Assembly: GCA_021399435.1 (NCBI GenBank)
Contig: JAJTUP010000002.1
Span: 2,108,001 to 2,172,000 of the forward strand
DNA length: 64,000 nucleotides
From: Diaporthe sp. PMI_573
Taxonomy: Eukaryota > Ascomycota > Sordariomycetes > Diaporthales > Diaporthaceae
Direction: 5' to 3'
Position numbers and translations under genes: made by a program. The notes beneath the pieces are model-generated. The model searched no databases and was not told where the DNA came from. It worked only from the letters and a program-made list of their open reading frames with translations. Numbering within the stretch: position 1 is the first letter of the stretch; each line of letters begins with the position of its first letter. Below are positions 1-9,840 of this stretch, one piece after another.

Positions 1-56
1 GCTCGCCCCCCTTAATACAGGAGTCTATATTGTAACCATGTTCTGACACGTCCCAG

Positions 57-375
57 ACAACATTTCGAGGGCCTGACCAAGCTGAAGGAGTCCGGTCAAT
101 TCAAGATGGGAGGTGATACAGCCCCACTCCTCTCCCCCGCTTCCGGTCACTCGAAAACAGACGCTGATGCCCATCTAGGTGCCGTGCTGGAAGAGATGCC
201 GCCAGATGACGAGGTCTCGAGCATGAAGTTCAGCGGATCGACGCTCATGGTCGTGGCAGAGAGCAAGCAGGCCGTCATTGACCTGGTCAAGGACGACGTT
301 TATGTCAAATCCGGCGTCTGGGACCTGGAGAAAGCCATGATCTGGCCTGCCAAGATCGCCTTCAGGTTCCCCTAG
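57..375 (+). CDS. YCII-like domain protein, 3' part (cut by left edge)
   Basis: The last two exons of a gene whose 5' end lies outside the window. An acceptor (cccag) ends at 56, exon 57-112 reads HFEGLTKLKESGQFKMGG, a 66-nt intron occupies 113-178 (CTGAT-like branch point, acceptor catctag), and the last exon 179-375 ends with a TAG. The joined end (AVLEEMPPDDE, then SGVWDLEKAMIWPAKIAFRFP) follows the YCII pattern: a glycine-containing turn, an alpha-helix, a strand with DVY..SGVWD and a terminal WP.K.AFR motif. YCII-type proteins are small dimeric alpha-beta barrel proteins, often around 100 residues, whose enzymatic role is mostly unknown. The intron is a multiple of three and has no stop, so retention would leave the frame open. 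The family call is from remembered motif patterns. Confidence 0.7.
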
Positions 376-1190
376 AACTGCACGGCGCATGGGCTGTCTC
401 GGGCACGGGGGTAGGCGCTGGCTCGAGCAATATGTACGGACCGAAGGTGTCAAATAAGAAAAGAAGGCACGATAGAGCCACATACTGAGCTGATGACCCG
501 CGTCCAGTGAAACACGCTTCTGAGACCACGACGGAGTCCGTGAGCCCCACAACCACCGAGTGACCACGAGACCGATGGAGATGGAGTTGTCTTACAGTCA
601 AGAGAATCAGTTGTGGGAACGTGCGTCTCAAATCATTGCAAACGATCTCTCTGTCTCGAGCCCTGATCTAATTCCGCGACACCTCTGCCAAAAGCACAGT
701 AAGCCAAGGATGAACCGGCCAACCCACCATCGCACCAATGTGATTTGGGCCAATCTGTTCCGAGCGCCATCAAACCATGCGCCAGCCCCCCCGGGGCTGT
801 TTCAGAGCCCGCTGGTTTGTCGAGATGTAGCCCATCCAGGCCTGAGCCCATGTCCGTACTCTGTGTTTAAACTGGCCGTCAAAAACAGGGAGTATTTTCA
901 AATCGCTTGGTCGTTCCTCGCCACCGCCAAAAAAAGTGAGCAACTGCAGAAGGACCTGTGACTTTGACCCAAGGAACCGTCCTGCTCTGCATCGCGAGGC
1001 TGTAGAAAGCGCCATGGCATTGCTTGCCTCCTCCCTCGGGTTGGCTTCATCAGAATACCTCCGGCATGAACTGTCACTCACGCCACAAATCAACGCCCGG
1101 CCTCCCAACGTGAAGCACCTGTGGGTTTACACCTTGTGCGTAATTTACACTCGTTCCACCCCACCGGCTTTCACTCTCAGATGCCATTAA
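376..1190. other. Convergent intergenic region
   Basis: This lies between the 3' ends of the YCII-like gene (+) and the DUF2408 gene (-). Short overlapping reading frames occur on both strands but none has introns, a recognisable motif or a consistent start. I see no gene here. It should hold both 3' UTRs. Confidence 0.6.
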
Positions 1191-2695
1191 TTATGCATCA
1201 GCATTCTCGGACGCTTCCGCGCGAGACTCAGCATCCACTCGCAGTTCGTAGTTAAGCTCGAAGCACTCGGCAAGAAGGTCCGCCACTGCTGCTTGGCCCT
1301 CTGGGATGTCGCCGTTGATCTCGAACTTCCCGTCGGTGCGCATGTTGTCGATAGAGTTGAGCTACAGTCGATCAGTAATCTTGTGTGTGCATCGAAACGG
1401 AAATTATATCCCACCTTCATGCTGTAGGGGTACAGCTCTCTCACTGAGCTCCCTCCCCCGGAGTTCTTGACCTCGAGCAGACACCGTTTCAAGGTCGACA
1501 GTTGGTTGTATATTGGCAGCAGCGCTTCCGATACTGGCTCCGATAGTACCATGAGATGGTAGATGTAACCGTAACTTCGCCTGATCAGGTACAGCAGCGT
1601 CTACAAGCCTCGTCAGCCTTGGGGGACGCACGAGGAGGAGTGGGTCATACGTACCCTTTGCACATAGAGTTCCGCCGGCTTTCCTTCCTCACCAAGCCAA
1701 TTGCCATCTACTCTGGCCTCGTCAATCTTGTCAAGCTGCCGTTGGTAATCGTATAGATCTGTCTCTCTGAGTGACCATGCCGGTGTGATCGAGAACTTAT
1801 CGAGATCATTGCGGATGCCGATCAAGACATCGTAAACACTTCTCCACTGCTCCGGAATGACGCCTTTCCTCTCCAGAACAATATCGGACCACAAGAGAAC
1901 CCGGTTCAAGAGCTCAGACACCTCCTCGCTGCCCTTGGCAACTTGGCCGCCTGCGGTGACAAATTTCCCGTCTTGCCGCTGTGCGTCAATTTCCTTCAAC
2001 TGTGCCTGAAGCTTCTTGACCTCGGAAGTGTTAAACTGGGGGAATATTAGCAACCTGTTGTGATCGTATCGGACAGCCCGGGGACTCACTTTGGCTTTCG
2101 TATTTGCCAGTGACAGGGACCTCAGGATCGAGATGATCTTCTCGTGCACAGTAAGCAAGGTCTCGTCCAGGTCGTCCAACTTTTTCTGCAGCGTCGCCAG
2201 TGATGACTGGCACAACTCAACCCTCTTGGACAGCAACTTGAGCAGGTACGGGGAGTGCCTCGCGTCGGAATCATTGACGGTCCTCGAAAGCTGGTCTAGC
2301 GTCTTGGCCATACTATCCAAGTCTTTGGCAGAAAACAGGTTCGCTTCCGTCAGGTGCTGCAGCAGGCGTTTAATGGTCGAGGTGAGTGAGTAAGCCGCCG
2401 GTGCCTCATTCGTCCTCCCTATCGTCATGAAGAAGAGCGACAAAAGCTGGAAGCAGCTCTCGATGATCTTGTCAAGGCGGTTCTCGCCGGCCTTGTCCTT
2501 GGAGTCCCCTCGAATCTCGTTGACCTTGCGGATCTCCTCAACGGTTTTCTCGTATAACCCCATGACGTCCTGGGACCGAATGTATTTTGTCCGGTCCTGT
2601 TTGAGAAGCAAAAGCTGGTCACGGATCGCCACGAGGCGCTCCATGATCTCCTGCTCCCTTGCATCCTTGGGAGGCGGTATGACAGGCGTGTCCAT
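1191..2695 (-). CDS. DUF2408-type fungal coiled-coil protein
   Basis: Four exons: 2695-2090, 2035-1655, 1600-1415 and 1361-1191. Introns are 2089-2036 (gtgagt...cccag), 1654-1601 (gtacgt...tgtag) and 1414-1362 (gtggga...tgtag), all 53-54 nt. The ATG at 2695 opens MDTPVIPPPKDAREQEIMER, the first methionine before conserved helical sequence; an upstream in-frame methionine at 2851 has low-complexity, non-conserved sequence after it. The protein is almost all alpha-helical with long heptad-like stretches. Its C-terminal third carries SEPVSEALLPIYNQL, RCLLEVK, RELYPYSMK and IDNMRTDGKFEINGDIPEGQ, which I recall as characteristic of the fungal DUF2408 family. The molecular function is not known to me. 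The first intron is 18 codons long without a stop, so its retention would give an 18-residue insertion and not a truncation. It is divergent from RPP1, with 937 bp between the starts. Confidence 0.82.
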
Positions 2696-3632
2696 TATGG
2701 GCTGTGGTGACTGACAGGCCCTCTCTCTCGAGGCTGACCGAAGGTGGTGAAGGTGGTTGGGTGAGACAGACTCCTGAGCCCTGGCGCAGACAAACAGACC
2801 AGAGACTACTGCGAACACCTCGAAGCTCTCTCCAAAAGCAAAGGACACCACGTGGTGGGGCTTCCAGCAACGTGAGATGCGACGTCTGCAGTTTCGGCGC
2901 CGCTGTGAGAGGATGAAGGTCTCGTGCGCCCCGTGTCCCTTGGCTCAAAGTGGACAGCAGCTCTAGGTTGCTCCAAGCGGTGGTGTCGAGGTACGCGGAA
3001 CGCACGGGTGTATGACAAAGGAAGTGCAGGGTGGGCAGGGCAAGTTCCCGGTAGCCTGGGGCCAGTGGCACTGGGTCTCACTCAGATTTGCAACGGTAGA
3101 TGGCACGTGAAATGGTAGGTTGGTAGAGTTGCTATCACGATGGTCTTGCAGCAGGCACAATGGGGGTTTGCAGCTGCATCGAGTGAGAATGGCTGAACTC
3201 GGTTCAACGTTTCCAACATCCCCTCCGAAGCACCTCAGACGTCAGTATAGTGGGGTCCGCAAGAGGGACGTAGGGGTGGCAGGTGGCAGGTGGCAGGATG
3301 CGCAGGAGCTAAGCTCAGGGTGGGGTCGCCCAGCAGGCTAATCGATAAGCGCCTAGGCCCGGTGCTTGGCCCATCCAGCTCAGCACTCTGGCTCTCTCTC
3401 AGCCAGCCGACCGGGCGGGCGCTCTGCTTGGCGATGTGGTACGTACCGTCCCGGCGGAGAAAAGATTTTCAGGCCGCCGACGCTCACAAAGAAAAATTGG
3501 AGGAGGACTACCACCTCTTACACCGTCGACCAACCGCCAGCCCCGAGAATTGACGACAGTCATAACCACCTCGTGAGATACCCTCGATCGTTTTCGTGCA
3601 CCCTGCAGCCCACAACAAAACCGACACTCACA
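2696..3632. promoter_or_regulatory. Shared upstream region of DUF2408 gene and RPP1
   Basis: This divergent intergenic stretch must hold both promoters. It contains a short tandem array of a 7-bp unit (gtggcag, three copies near 3275-3298) and a pyrimidine-rich, A-ending leader just before the RPP1 ATG. I could not identify a TATA box with confidence. Confidence 0.45.
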
Positions 3633-4254
3633 ATGTCTAACGCTGAGCTGGTTTCTTCCTACGCCGCCCTCATCCTCGCTGATGAGGGTGTTGAGATCAC
3701 CGTACGAGAAAAGCCCAGCCCCCGACCCGACCCACAACCATTTTCACGACGCTGTCGCAAACCGTCGTGATGTCGTCAGGCTTGCTGACAATGAGGGTTA
3801 CAACAGGCCGACAAGCTGCAGACCATCGTCAAGGCTTCCGGTAACGAGATCGAGCCCATCTGGACCTCTCTGTTCGCCAAGGTACGACGACCAAACCCTG
3901 CGACCGACAAATAGCGAAGACCCACCCTGCAAATGTTTCGAGTTGCAGGATCACTTGGGACCTGGTAACAGGAATGAATACTGACGAGGATGTGCTTCCA
4001 GGCTCTCGAGGGCAAGGATGTCAAGGAGCTCCTGACCTCGGTCGGCTCCGGTGGCGGTGCTGCCGCACCCGCTGCCGGTGGCGCCGCCGGTGGTGCTGCT
4101 GACGCCGCTGAGGCTCCTAAGGAGGAGGCCAAGGCTGAGGGTTCGTACACCCCATATCTGGGCGACCGCGTTGGCGGGCGGGACATGACCACTGACAACC
4201 GGAACAGAGAAGGAGGAGTCCGACGACGACATGGGATTCGGTCTGTTCGACTAA
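3633..4254 (+). CDS. RPP1: 60S acidic ribosomal protein P1
   Basis: Four exons: 3633-3701, 3807-3881, 4002-4140 and 4208-4254, giving 109 residues, the normal P1 length. P1 pairs with P2 in the lateral stalk of the large ribosomal subunit, which recruits and activates translational GTPases in the cytoplasm. The N-terminal helical domain reads [20 protein letters not shown], followed by [17 protein letters not shown] and [18 protein letters not shown]. An Ala/Gly-rich hinge ([11 protein letters not shown]) follows, then an acidic tail ending [16 protein letters not shown], the universal P-protein C-terminus that binds GTPase centres. P1 rather than P2 is chosen because the N-terminus is [15 protein letters not shown] and not MKYLAAY. 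All four exons are needed to reach the tail, so the splice model is well supported. High intron density near the 5' end is usual for fungal ribosomal protein genes. Confidence 0.96.
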
Positions 4255-5586
4255 GCGGTTTCTACCACAATTCCAACTGCCGAAACGACAATCACCACTG
4301 CCACCTCTACGACGACTTCCTCGCTGTACTTCCTTTGAAATCTCTCTGCATTGGGTTGCGGGTCTTTAAAATACCATCTACGACTAAGGGATGGAGGCCA
4401 CGGTATATGGTCGCAGGGAAATGGAGTAGCGCGAACTTGATGGAACCGGGTTTTGATGATCAGATGCAAATCAAAAGAGAAATTTGCGCCCCAAGGTGTT
4501 GGTCCCAGTCATGATTAGCCTTGCCAGGTCGTGACGTTTTGACAATGCGTTTTGGAGACGGCATGCCGCATTGAGCACCTAACTGTTCAAGGCCATCAGC
4601 CAAAAGGATCCCGAGTCTCGCAACCTCGACGCAGAGCCCCTTCTCAGTTTTCGGCAACGCATGCTAGCTTAACTCCTGCTACTGCTGCTGCTTCTGCTTC
4701 CAGGGACATTCTGACTGCAATTGTTCCAGTGGGGCTTTGAAGTCGGTCCCGCAGCGTTCATCGTAGACCTCGTGAGCTAAACTCTTACGCCCATCGTGGG
4801 CCAGCGAATGCCTCTTCCGAGTGCCTATTCCAAGATCAGGCAACTATAGTGGTGATGCCCAAAGAACAGCATGTGAGAGCACTCCGGTCTCAATGAATCT
4901 CGCCCAACTTCCCATAGCATGACATCTTGGTCTGCACTCCACAAAATGGGGTTATTGACCTGGTGAGCCCAGCTAGACTGTCACATGCCAAAGTGGTAAA
5001 AAATCCCATCTCCATGGTTCTTCGTGTACGTTTGTCATGGACATTGCGGAGCTTGGGCTGGGGACTTAGTCAGAGGCTGGCTCGGGAAGTAAGCTGGGGA
5101 TTGTCCCACATGGGACAGTCACACGTCCAAACGTCACGTATTATAAAGAAGCAACGAAGAATAACAGGTATGAGAGCGCATGTGCCTTGACGCTTTTTGT
5201 TATCTCTGGGCCCTTTGCCACACTCTAATTCTGAGTGTAATTCTGCTTTCTGCACTGGCGGTTGCCCGCTTCTGCCACTGAAAAATGCTGGATAAACTGG
5301 TCGCGCTGGCTCCATGATAGAGCTTTGAAGCAATCCCATCCCTACCTTCTGCCCACAACAACAATGTAGATGCGATGACCACCAGCTCCGTTGTGGCTCA
5401 GATGACGACCGTGCCCTCTTGTTTTCATGAAATACAAGCTAATATGGATCTCGATGATTGTCATGAAGATCCATATTATGTAGCATCTCATCTGCGCTCT
5501 TTCTCGCCTCACGCCAGGGCCATGAGGCTCCCGAGGAGATCTCTCTGGGCGCGCGGTAGTAACTCCTCCCAAGTCAGATCCGACAC
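4255..5586. other. Convergent intergenic region
   Basis: Between the 3' ends of RPP1 (+) and the UBX gene (-), about 1.3 kb. I see no gene. A small inverted pair (ggatcttcatgac-like, around 5445-5475) sits within a longer AT-richer stretch. The region presumably carries both 3' UTRs. Confidence 0.5.
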
Positions 5587-6525
5587 CTACTTGACGATGA
5601 GCACACCGCTGGGGACGAGCCCAACCTCCCGAAGCGTTTGGCCAAAGTCAACGCCCGCCTCGAAGGTCTTCCGTGGGAAGGTCAAGGTGAAGCTAGTCAC
5701 CGCATTTCCGTGCTCCGCCTCGATCGCCTGCGCCACCTCGAACAGGGTCGTCTCTGCTGGGAAGTTCTTCTGCAGCACTCCGCCGGGGGTCTGCAACCTC
5801 AGTCTGGCGTCGGTGTAGCTCGCGCTGGGTTTGGGCTGTGGCGGGGCGGCAGCGGCAGCGGGCTCTGCGGCAGCTGGTGGCGCCTTGCCCTCCCTGGCGG
5901 CCTTGGCCTCCTCAGCTTTCCGCCTCCGCTCTTCCTTGTCCGCCTCGATCTTTGCCTTGATGCGCTTCTTGGCTTCCAGGTCGTCCATCTTCTCCTGGCG
6001 CTTGCGTGCGGCCTCCTTGATCTGCTCCTTGCGTTGGAGCTCTTCCTTGGCGTCCTGGGTCTCCCTGGTGGCCTTCGCCTTAATTTTGTCATTGCGCTTC
6101 TGCTCCTCCTTGTCGGTGACGGCTTGTCTGGCTCTCTTCTCGGCAAGAGCAGCGCGCATCTCATCAAGCTTCTCCTTCTTCTCTTCCTCTGTCAGAGGCT
6201 TGAGTTCCTCGGTCGACTCGGAGAAGTTCTCGTGGCCGGTCTTGGAGGCGTGGAACTCGGCGAGAGCGGTGGTCCTGAACTTCTTGCCGCAGTCATCGCA
6301 GGCGAGGGACTTTGCGAGCTGGCCCTCCTCAAGACCCTTGATCGCCGCCCGTGTGGCCTCTTCATCGTCATCTTGGGGAGCCTCAAGCTCTTCGATGGGG
6401 GTGTCTTGGTTCTTCTCGAGCCACTCGAGTGCCCCTTGCAGCCCGCCGGACTTCTTGATGGCCAACTCGGCGCGGGCCTTCTCGAACCCCATTTCCAGGA
6501 GGGCGTCAAGATCTGATTGCGCCAT
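5587..6525 (-). CDS. UBA / C2H2 zinc finger / UBX domain protein (UBXN1/SAKS1-like)
   Basis: Single exon, 312 residues. The ATG at 6525 is chosen because MAQSDLDALLEMGFEKARAE begins a canonical UBA domain; in-frame sequence upstream shows no conservation. Domains in order: UBA (about 1-40, with the MGF loop), a C2H2-like zinc finger (CDDC at 76-79, His 92 and His 98), a long highly charged coiled coil (about 105-220), an Ala/Pro linker, and a C-terminal UBX domain (about 232-312, SYTDARLRLQTPGG through SGVLIVK). This matches the UBXN1/SAKS1 type. Such proteins bind ubiquitinated substrates through UBA and Cdc48/p97 through UBX, acting as cofactors in ubiquitin-proteasome turnover in cytosol and nucleus. 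The plus-strand open frames over this gene are antisense shadows of the Lys/Glu/Arg-rich coil. Confidence 0.93.
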   Translation of the reverse strand: MAQSDLDALLEMGFEKARAELAIKKSGGLQGALEWLEKNQDTPIEELEAPQDDDEEATRAAIKGLEEGQLAKSLACDDCGKKFRTTALAEFHASKTGHENFSESTEELKPLTEEEKKEKLDEMRAALAEKRARQAVTDKEEQKRNDKIKAKATRETQDAKEELQRKEQIKEAARKRQEKMDDLEAKKRIKAKIEADKEERRRKAEEAKAAREGKAPPAAAEPAAAAAPPQPKPSASYTDARLRLQTPGGVLQKNFPAETTLFEVAQAIEAEHGNAVTSFTLTFPRKTFEAGVDFGQTLREVGLVPSGVLIVK

Positions 6526-7877
6526 ACTGCCGACTGGAGCGATGGTAAGAAGTAAAGATGAGAGATGGTGTGGGAACGGAAGATAGCGACAGGCACAAGG
6601 TGGCGTGTAGGGACCCTGGTGAGAGGCGATGTGTTTGCGGCCCACCTCGAGCGCTTTCTTAGATGTGAGTGTATATGCAGAAAGGATGTAAGTACTCACT
6701 CGGCTCCAGTCCTGAGGCTGACTCCAAATAGACCTGATGGCTGAGTCTAGAACGTTGTGGTAAACAAATTGCTTGTTTGGAGTGGACAAGCAGCACTCAA
6801 CGAAGTGGCGGGCCTGTCTGGCAAGGCACCCAAGAGGTAACGTCAGAGGGGTAGCTACCTAGGTACTGTGGGGTAAGTTTTTGGGATGTGCCTCCGCATT
6901 TCCCGGCGTGGACACGTTGGGCACAGGCTGGGTACCGCACGGCAAGAAATACATGCATGCTATTGTAAGCAGGTCTCAGTGATTCATGTGCAAGACGTTT
7001 GAGCGAACTAAGACACTCACCCTTCACCTGACATGCAGTCTCGTACTCTGCATACGCAATGCAGTATTGAAGAAGAATGGATCGCTCAACATTACAGACA
7101 TGTCTATTAGATGCTCACGAGGACCTTGCTTAACTTGCTATGTTCCTGTCGTGTCCTAGCTGCCAAATAGACCCAGGCTGGGGTCAGATCTGACGTTGAG
7201 TAGGTATGGTATGCACAGTATAACATACCTACCTACCTAGGCTTGCTAGGTACAGGAATGTGGTCTTTGTACGCAGCACTCCATAAGGGCAGTCATCAGT
7301 GATGATCCCGAGGGAAACGGGGGTGCCGCAAGGAGATTGCCGAGATGCGCTAGAGTTACAGGCATGGGCCACATCACTTTGGGGAGGGCCCGAGTTCATC
7401 AGAAGGAGGCCAGTTGCAAATTGAAACTTGGCCTTCAGCCGCTGGCCAGGCCTGCCTTGATCCCCGTTGGCCTCCCAAACCAGTTCTTCCCCCAGTCCAC
7501 ACAAGGTACGGATTGCCTCTAGCACCAATCTCGTAAGACCTGTGCCGTCATCACCTTTTTCTGGCACCTCGTGCAGCCCATCCTGCATCTTTCTTCAGCT
7601 TCGCGTCCATGTTGCATTGTGCTGCCAGCTTCCGCCGCTGACAATCATCCCATCGCACATCAAAGACAGCACTCGGAACCCCTGGAGCCATCATTCGCCC
7701 CAGTCGGGTCTACTCCCTTTCTGCTCTATTAAGCCGTATCGTATCAACTTCGTCTCCGAGCCTCCGCCCGTTGATCAACCTCCCCCCATCCACAACCCAG
7801 ACCCGCTTCGATCGTTGAACGGCCACGCGACCGCATCCGCAGATTCGCCATACGCTTCTGTGCCCGATACAACAACC
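6526..7877. promoter_or_regulatory. Divergent upstream region of UBX and VAP genes
   Basis: About 1.35 kb between two divergent starts. It holds a perfect TACCTAGGTA palindrome at 6856-6865 and a related cluster of CCTA/TAGG units at about 7226-7252, then pyrimidine-rich leader sequence up to the VAP ATG. No protein-coding gene is supported inside it. Confidence 0.5.
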
Positions 7878-9090
7878 ATGTCTGTCGAAATTGATCCGCA
7901 GGAACTTGGCTTCCGCCGTATGTTGCTCGATCTCTTTCCAGGCTTCCCGTGCTCTGCCAACATGGCGGACGACCGGCTGACCAATCCCTCCATCCAGGGC
8001 CATTCACCGTCGAGGTCTCCCAGCTCCTGAAACTCAAGAACACGAACAAGTCCCCGGTGGCTTTCAAGGTGAGCTCCTCTCGGACCATCATGTCGCATCG
8101 GCATCTGGCTGACATCTTTAGGTCAAAACAACCGCACCCAAGCAGTACGATCCACCGCCGCGACTCCGACATGCGTTGTAGAAGAGAAGGCTCACGAGAC
8201 ATACAGGTACTGCGTGCGGCCGAACTCTGGTCGCATTGAGCCCGGCCATGAAGTCGAGGTCACTGGTCCGTCACCTACCCCGAGCTTGTACAGCATATCA
8301 CATGTCAAGTGTCAAACTGACATGCGGTTCCTACAGTCCTCCTCCAGGCAATGAAGCAGGACCCCCCTGCGGATACCAAGTGCCGAGACAAGTTTCTGGT
8401 CCAATCCGTCCCAATCTCTGGAGACCTAGAGTTTAGTAACGTGCAAACCATCGTGAGTCGCCCCTGGTTGTTAGTGCATCACCGTGCTCACGTGCAGATA
8501 CTGACCACGCGCTACTATAGTGGGAGTCTGTAGAGAAGTCGCAGGTTCAAGAGAGGAAGATAAGAGTCGTCTTCCTGCCTGCTGGCGGCGCAGGTTCCGC
8601 CGGTGGTGTTGCCGCTACCCCCGTCAGGCAGCAGAACTTCACGAACGGCGTAGGTACCCCGGCCTTACTTACCGCCAGGAGCACAAGCTGATCAGCACCA
8701 CTACAGGTCGAGCAAACTCCGGATACCGTTCCCCCTCCTGCTTACTCCTCGCCGGAGGAGCACCGACCCACCAGCAGCAACGCTCCCCCATCTGAGGGCG
8801 CCTCCGAATACAAGGATGACGCCGATGTCACGGCACCGGTTGCTGCGTCCCCTCCGGCTGTGAACGATACCTCCAAGGAAGACGCGAAGCGTGATATCGC
8901 AAGCTCAGGCGGCAATGCTGCTGCCAGCACGGAACAAGAAGGCTTGCGACAGCGCAAGGGCCCTGCCGCCGCCGCCGCTCCCGCCCAGATCGCTACTGCC
9001 GCGAGGCCGCAGGGCACAGAAGGCGTGCCCATCCAGATTGCCGCTGTACTTTGTCTCGTCAGCTTCCTCCTGGCGTACTTCTTCTTCTAG
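7878..9090 (+). CDS. SCS2: VAP family ER membrane protein (Scs2-like, MSP domain)
   Basis: Seven exons: 7878-7917, 7998-8068, 8122-8144, 8207-8265, 8337-8452, 8521-8649 and 8707-9090, giving 273 residues. Every junction keeps frame (lengths 40, 71, 23, 59, 116, 129, 384). VAPs are tail-anchored ER proteins whose MSP domain binds FFAT motifs and builds membrane contact sites for lipid exchange. The MSP domain (about 2-125) reads MSVEIDPQELGF, LKNTNKSPVAFKVKTTAPKQ, YCVRPNSGRIEPG, then VLLQAMKQDPP and CRDKFLVQSV, the classic VAP core. A disordered Pro/Ser/Ala linker follows, and a C-terminal hydrophobic anchor (IQIAAVLCLVSFLLAYFFF) ends the chain two residues or fewer from the stop, as expected for tail anchoring. 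The third exon is only 23 nt. The gene symbol is by family analogy with yeast. Confidence 0.93.
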
Positions 9091-9840
9091 GCACGGATCC
9101 AACGCGGACCGCTGTTGTTTTTCTTGTAATCTCGGCAACACCAGTGGAGAACGGCAGACAGCGAGACACTTTTGGAACGGTATATCATAACGCAGAGGCA
9201 CACCGATTTGGCTTGTTTTCGGACTGGAGATACCATTGGAAGCAAGTTGTGTCTCGACCCGCCCGTGGGACTCGATGGATGCGGGCAGGTAGTACAGGTT
9301 GGGTCAAGGATGGTCATCGAAACCTCGTGATTGCAAGTGAGACAGACACTGGAGCAGGAGCGACTGCTTTGACGGCCAAAGATATTGAGAGGGTAGTTTA
9401 TCGTGTATTTATGTTGCGGCGCCGATCGAGGTGCTTTTAGCAGTAGGGTGTTCCCTTTTAATGATTGTCTTCGTTCGGGCCTTAATTATCTGACTGACTG
9501 ATGAACACATGCCAGTGGATGAGCAAGGTAGACCGCAGTAAGGCGGTGCTGTGCCTTGCAGGTCAGTTAAATTAGTTCTCAGAAGCTTCATGCGCGACCT
9601 CGAGTCCAAGCATCTCCAGTCTAAGACATTATAGGGCCGCCTCTTGAATATATGAGGACCCGTGTGGTCAGCGAAAAGAACTGGTCCACAGGATCACGCA
9701 GCTTTCAAATGCACGTGAATATCTTCAGGAGTCATATCCAGCATTGTTCAAAGCCCGCAGTGGAATGGTGCCCACTATTGGCGCCGTGTAGTCTTTATTT
9801 AGTCTATAATGTACAAGCGCACCTCTATGAGGCAACCTCT
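9091..9840. other. Convergent intergenic region
   Basis: Between the 3' ends of the VAP gene (+) and the thioesterase gene (-). I see no gene, and only short unsupported reading frames. It should hold both 3' UTRs. Confidence 0.55.

Noticed and set aside
560..1108. Open frames of 110-130 codons on both strands
   Set aside because: They are mutually overlapping, have no protein-like motif and no splice support, and lie between two convergent genes.
5638..6586. Long plus-strand open frames (about 290 and 250 codons) opposite the UBX gene
   Set aside because: They are antisense shadows of a Lys/Glu/Arg-rich coiled coil; their predicted peptides are Leu- or Ser-rich low complexity without motifs.
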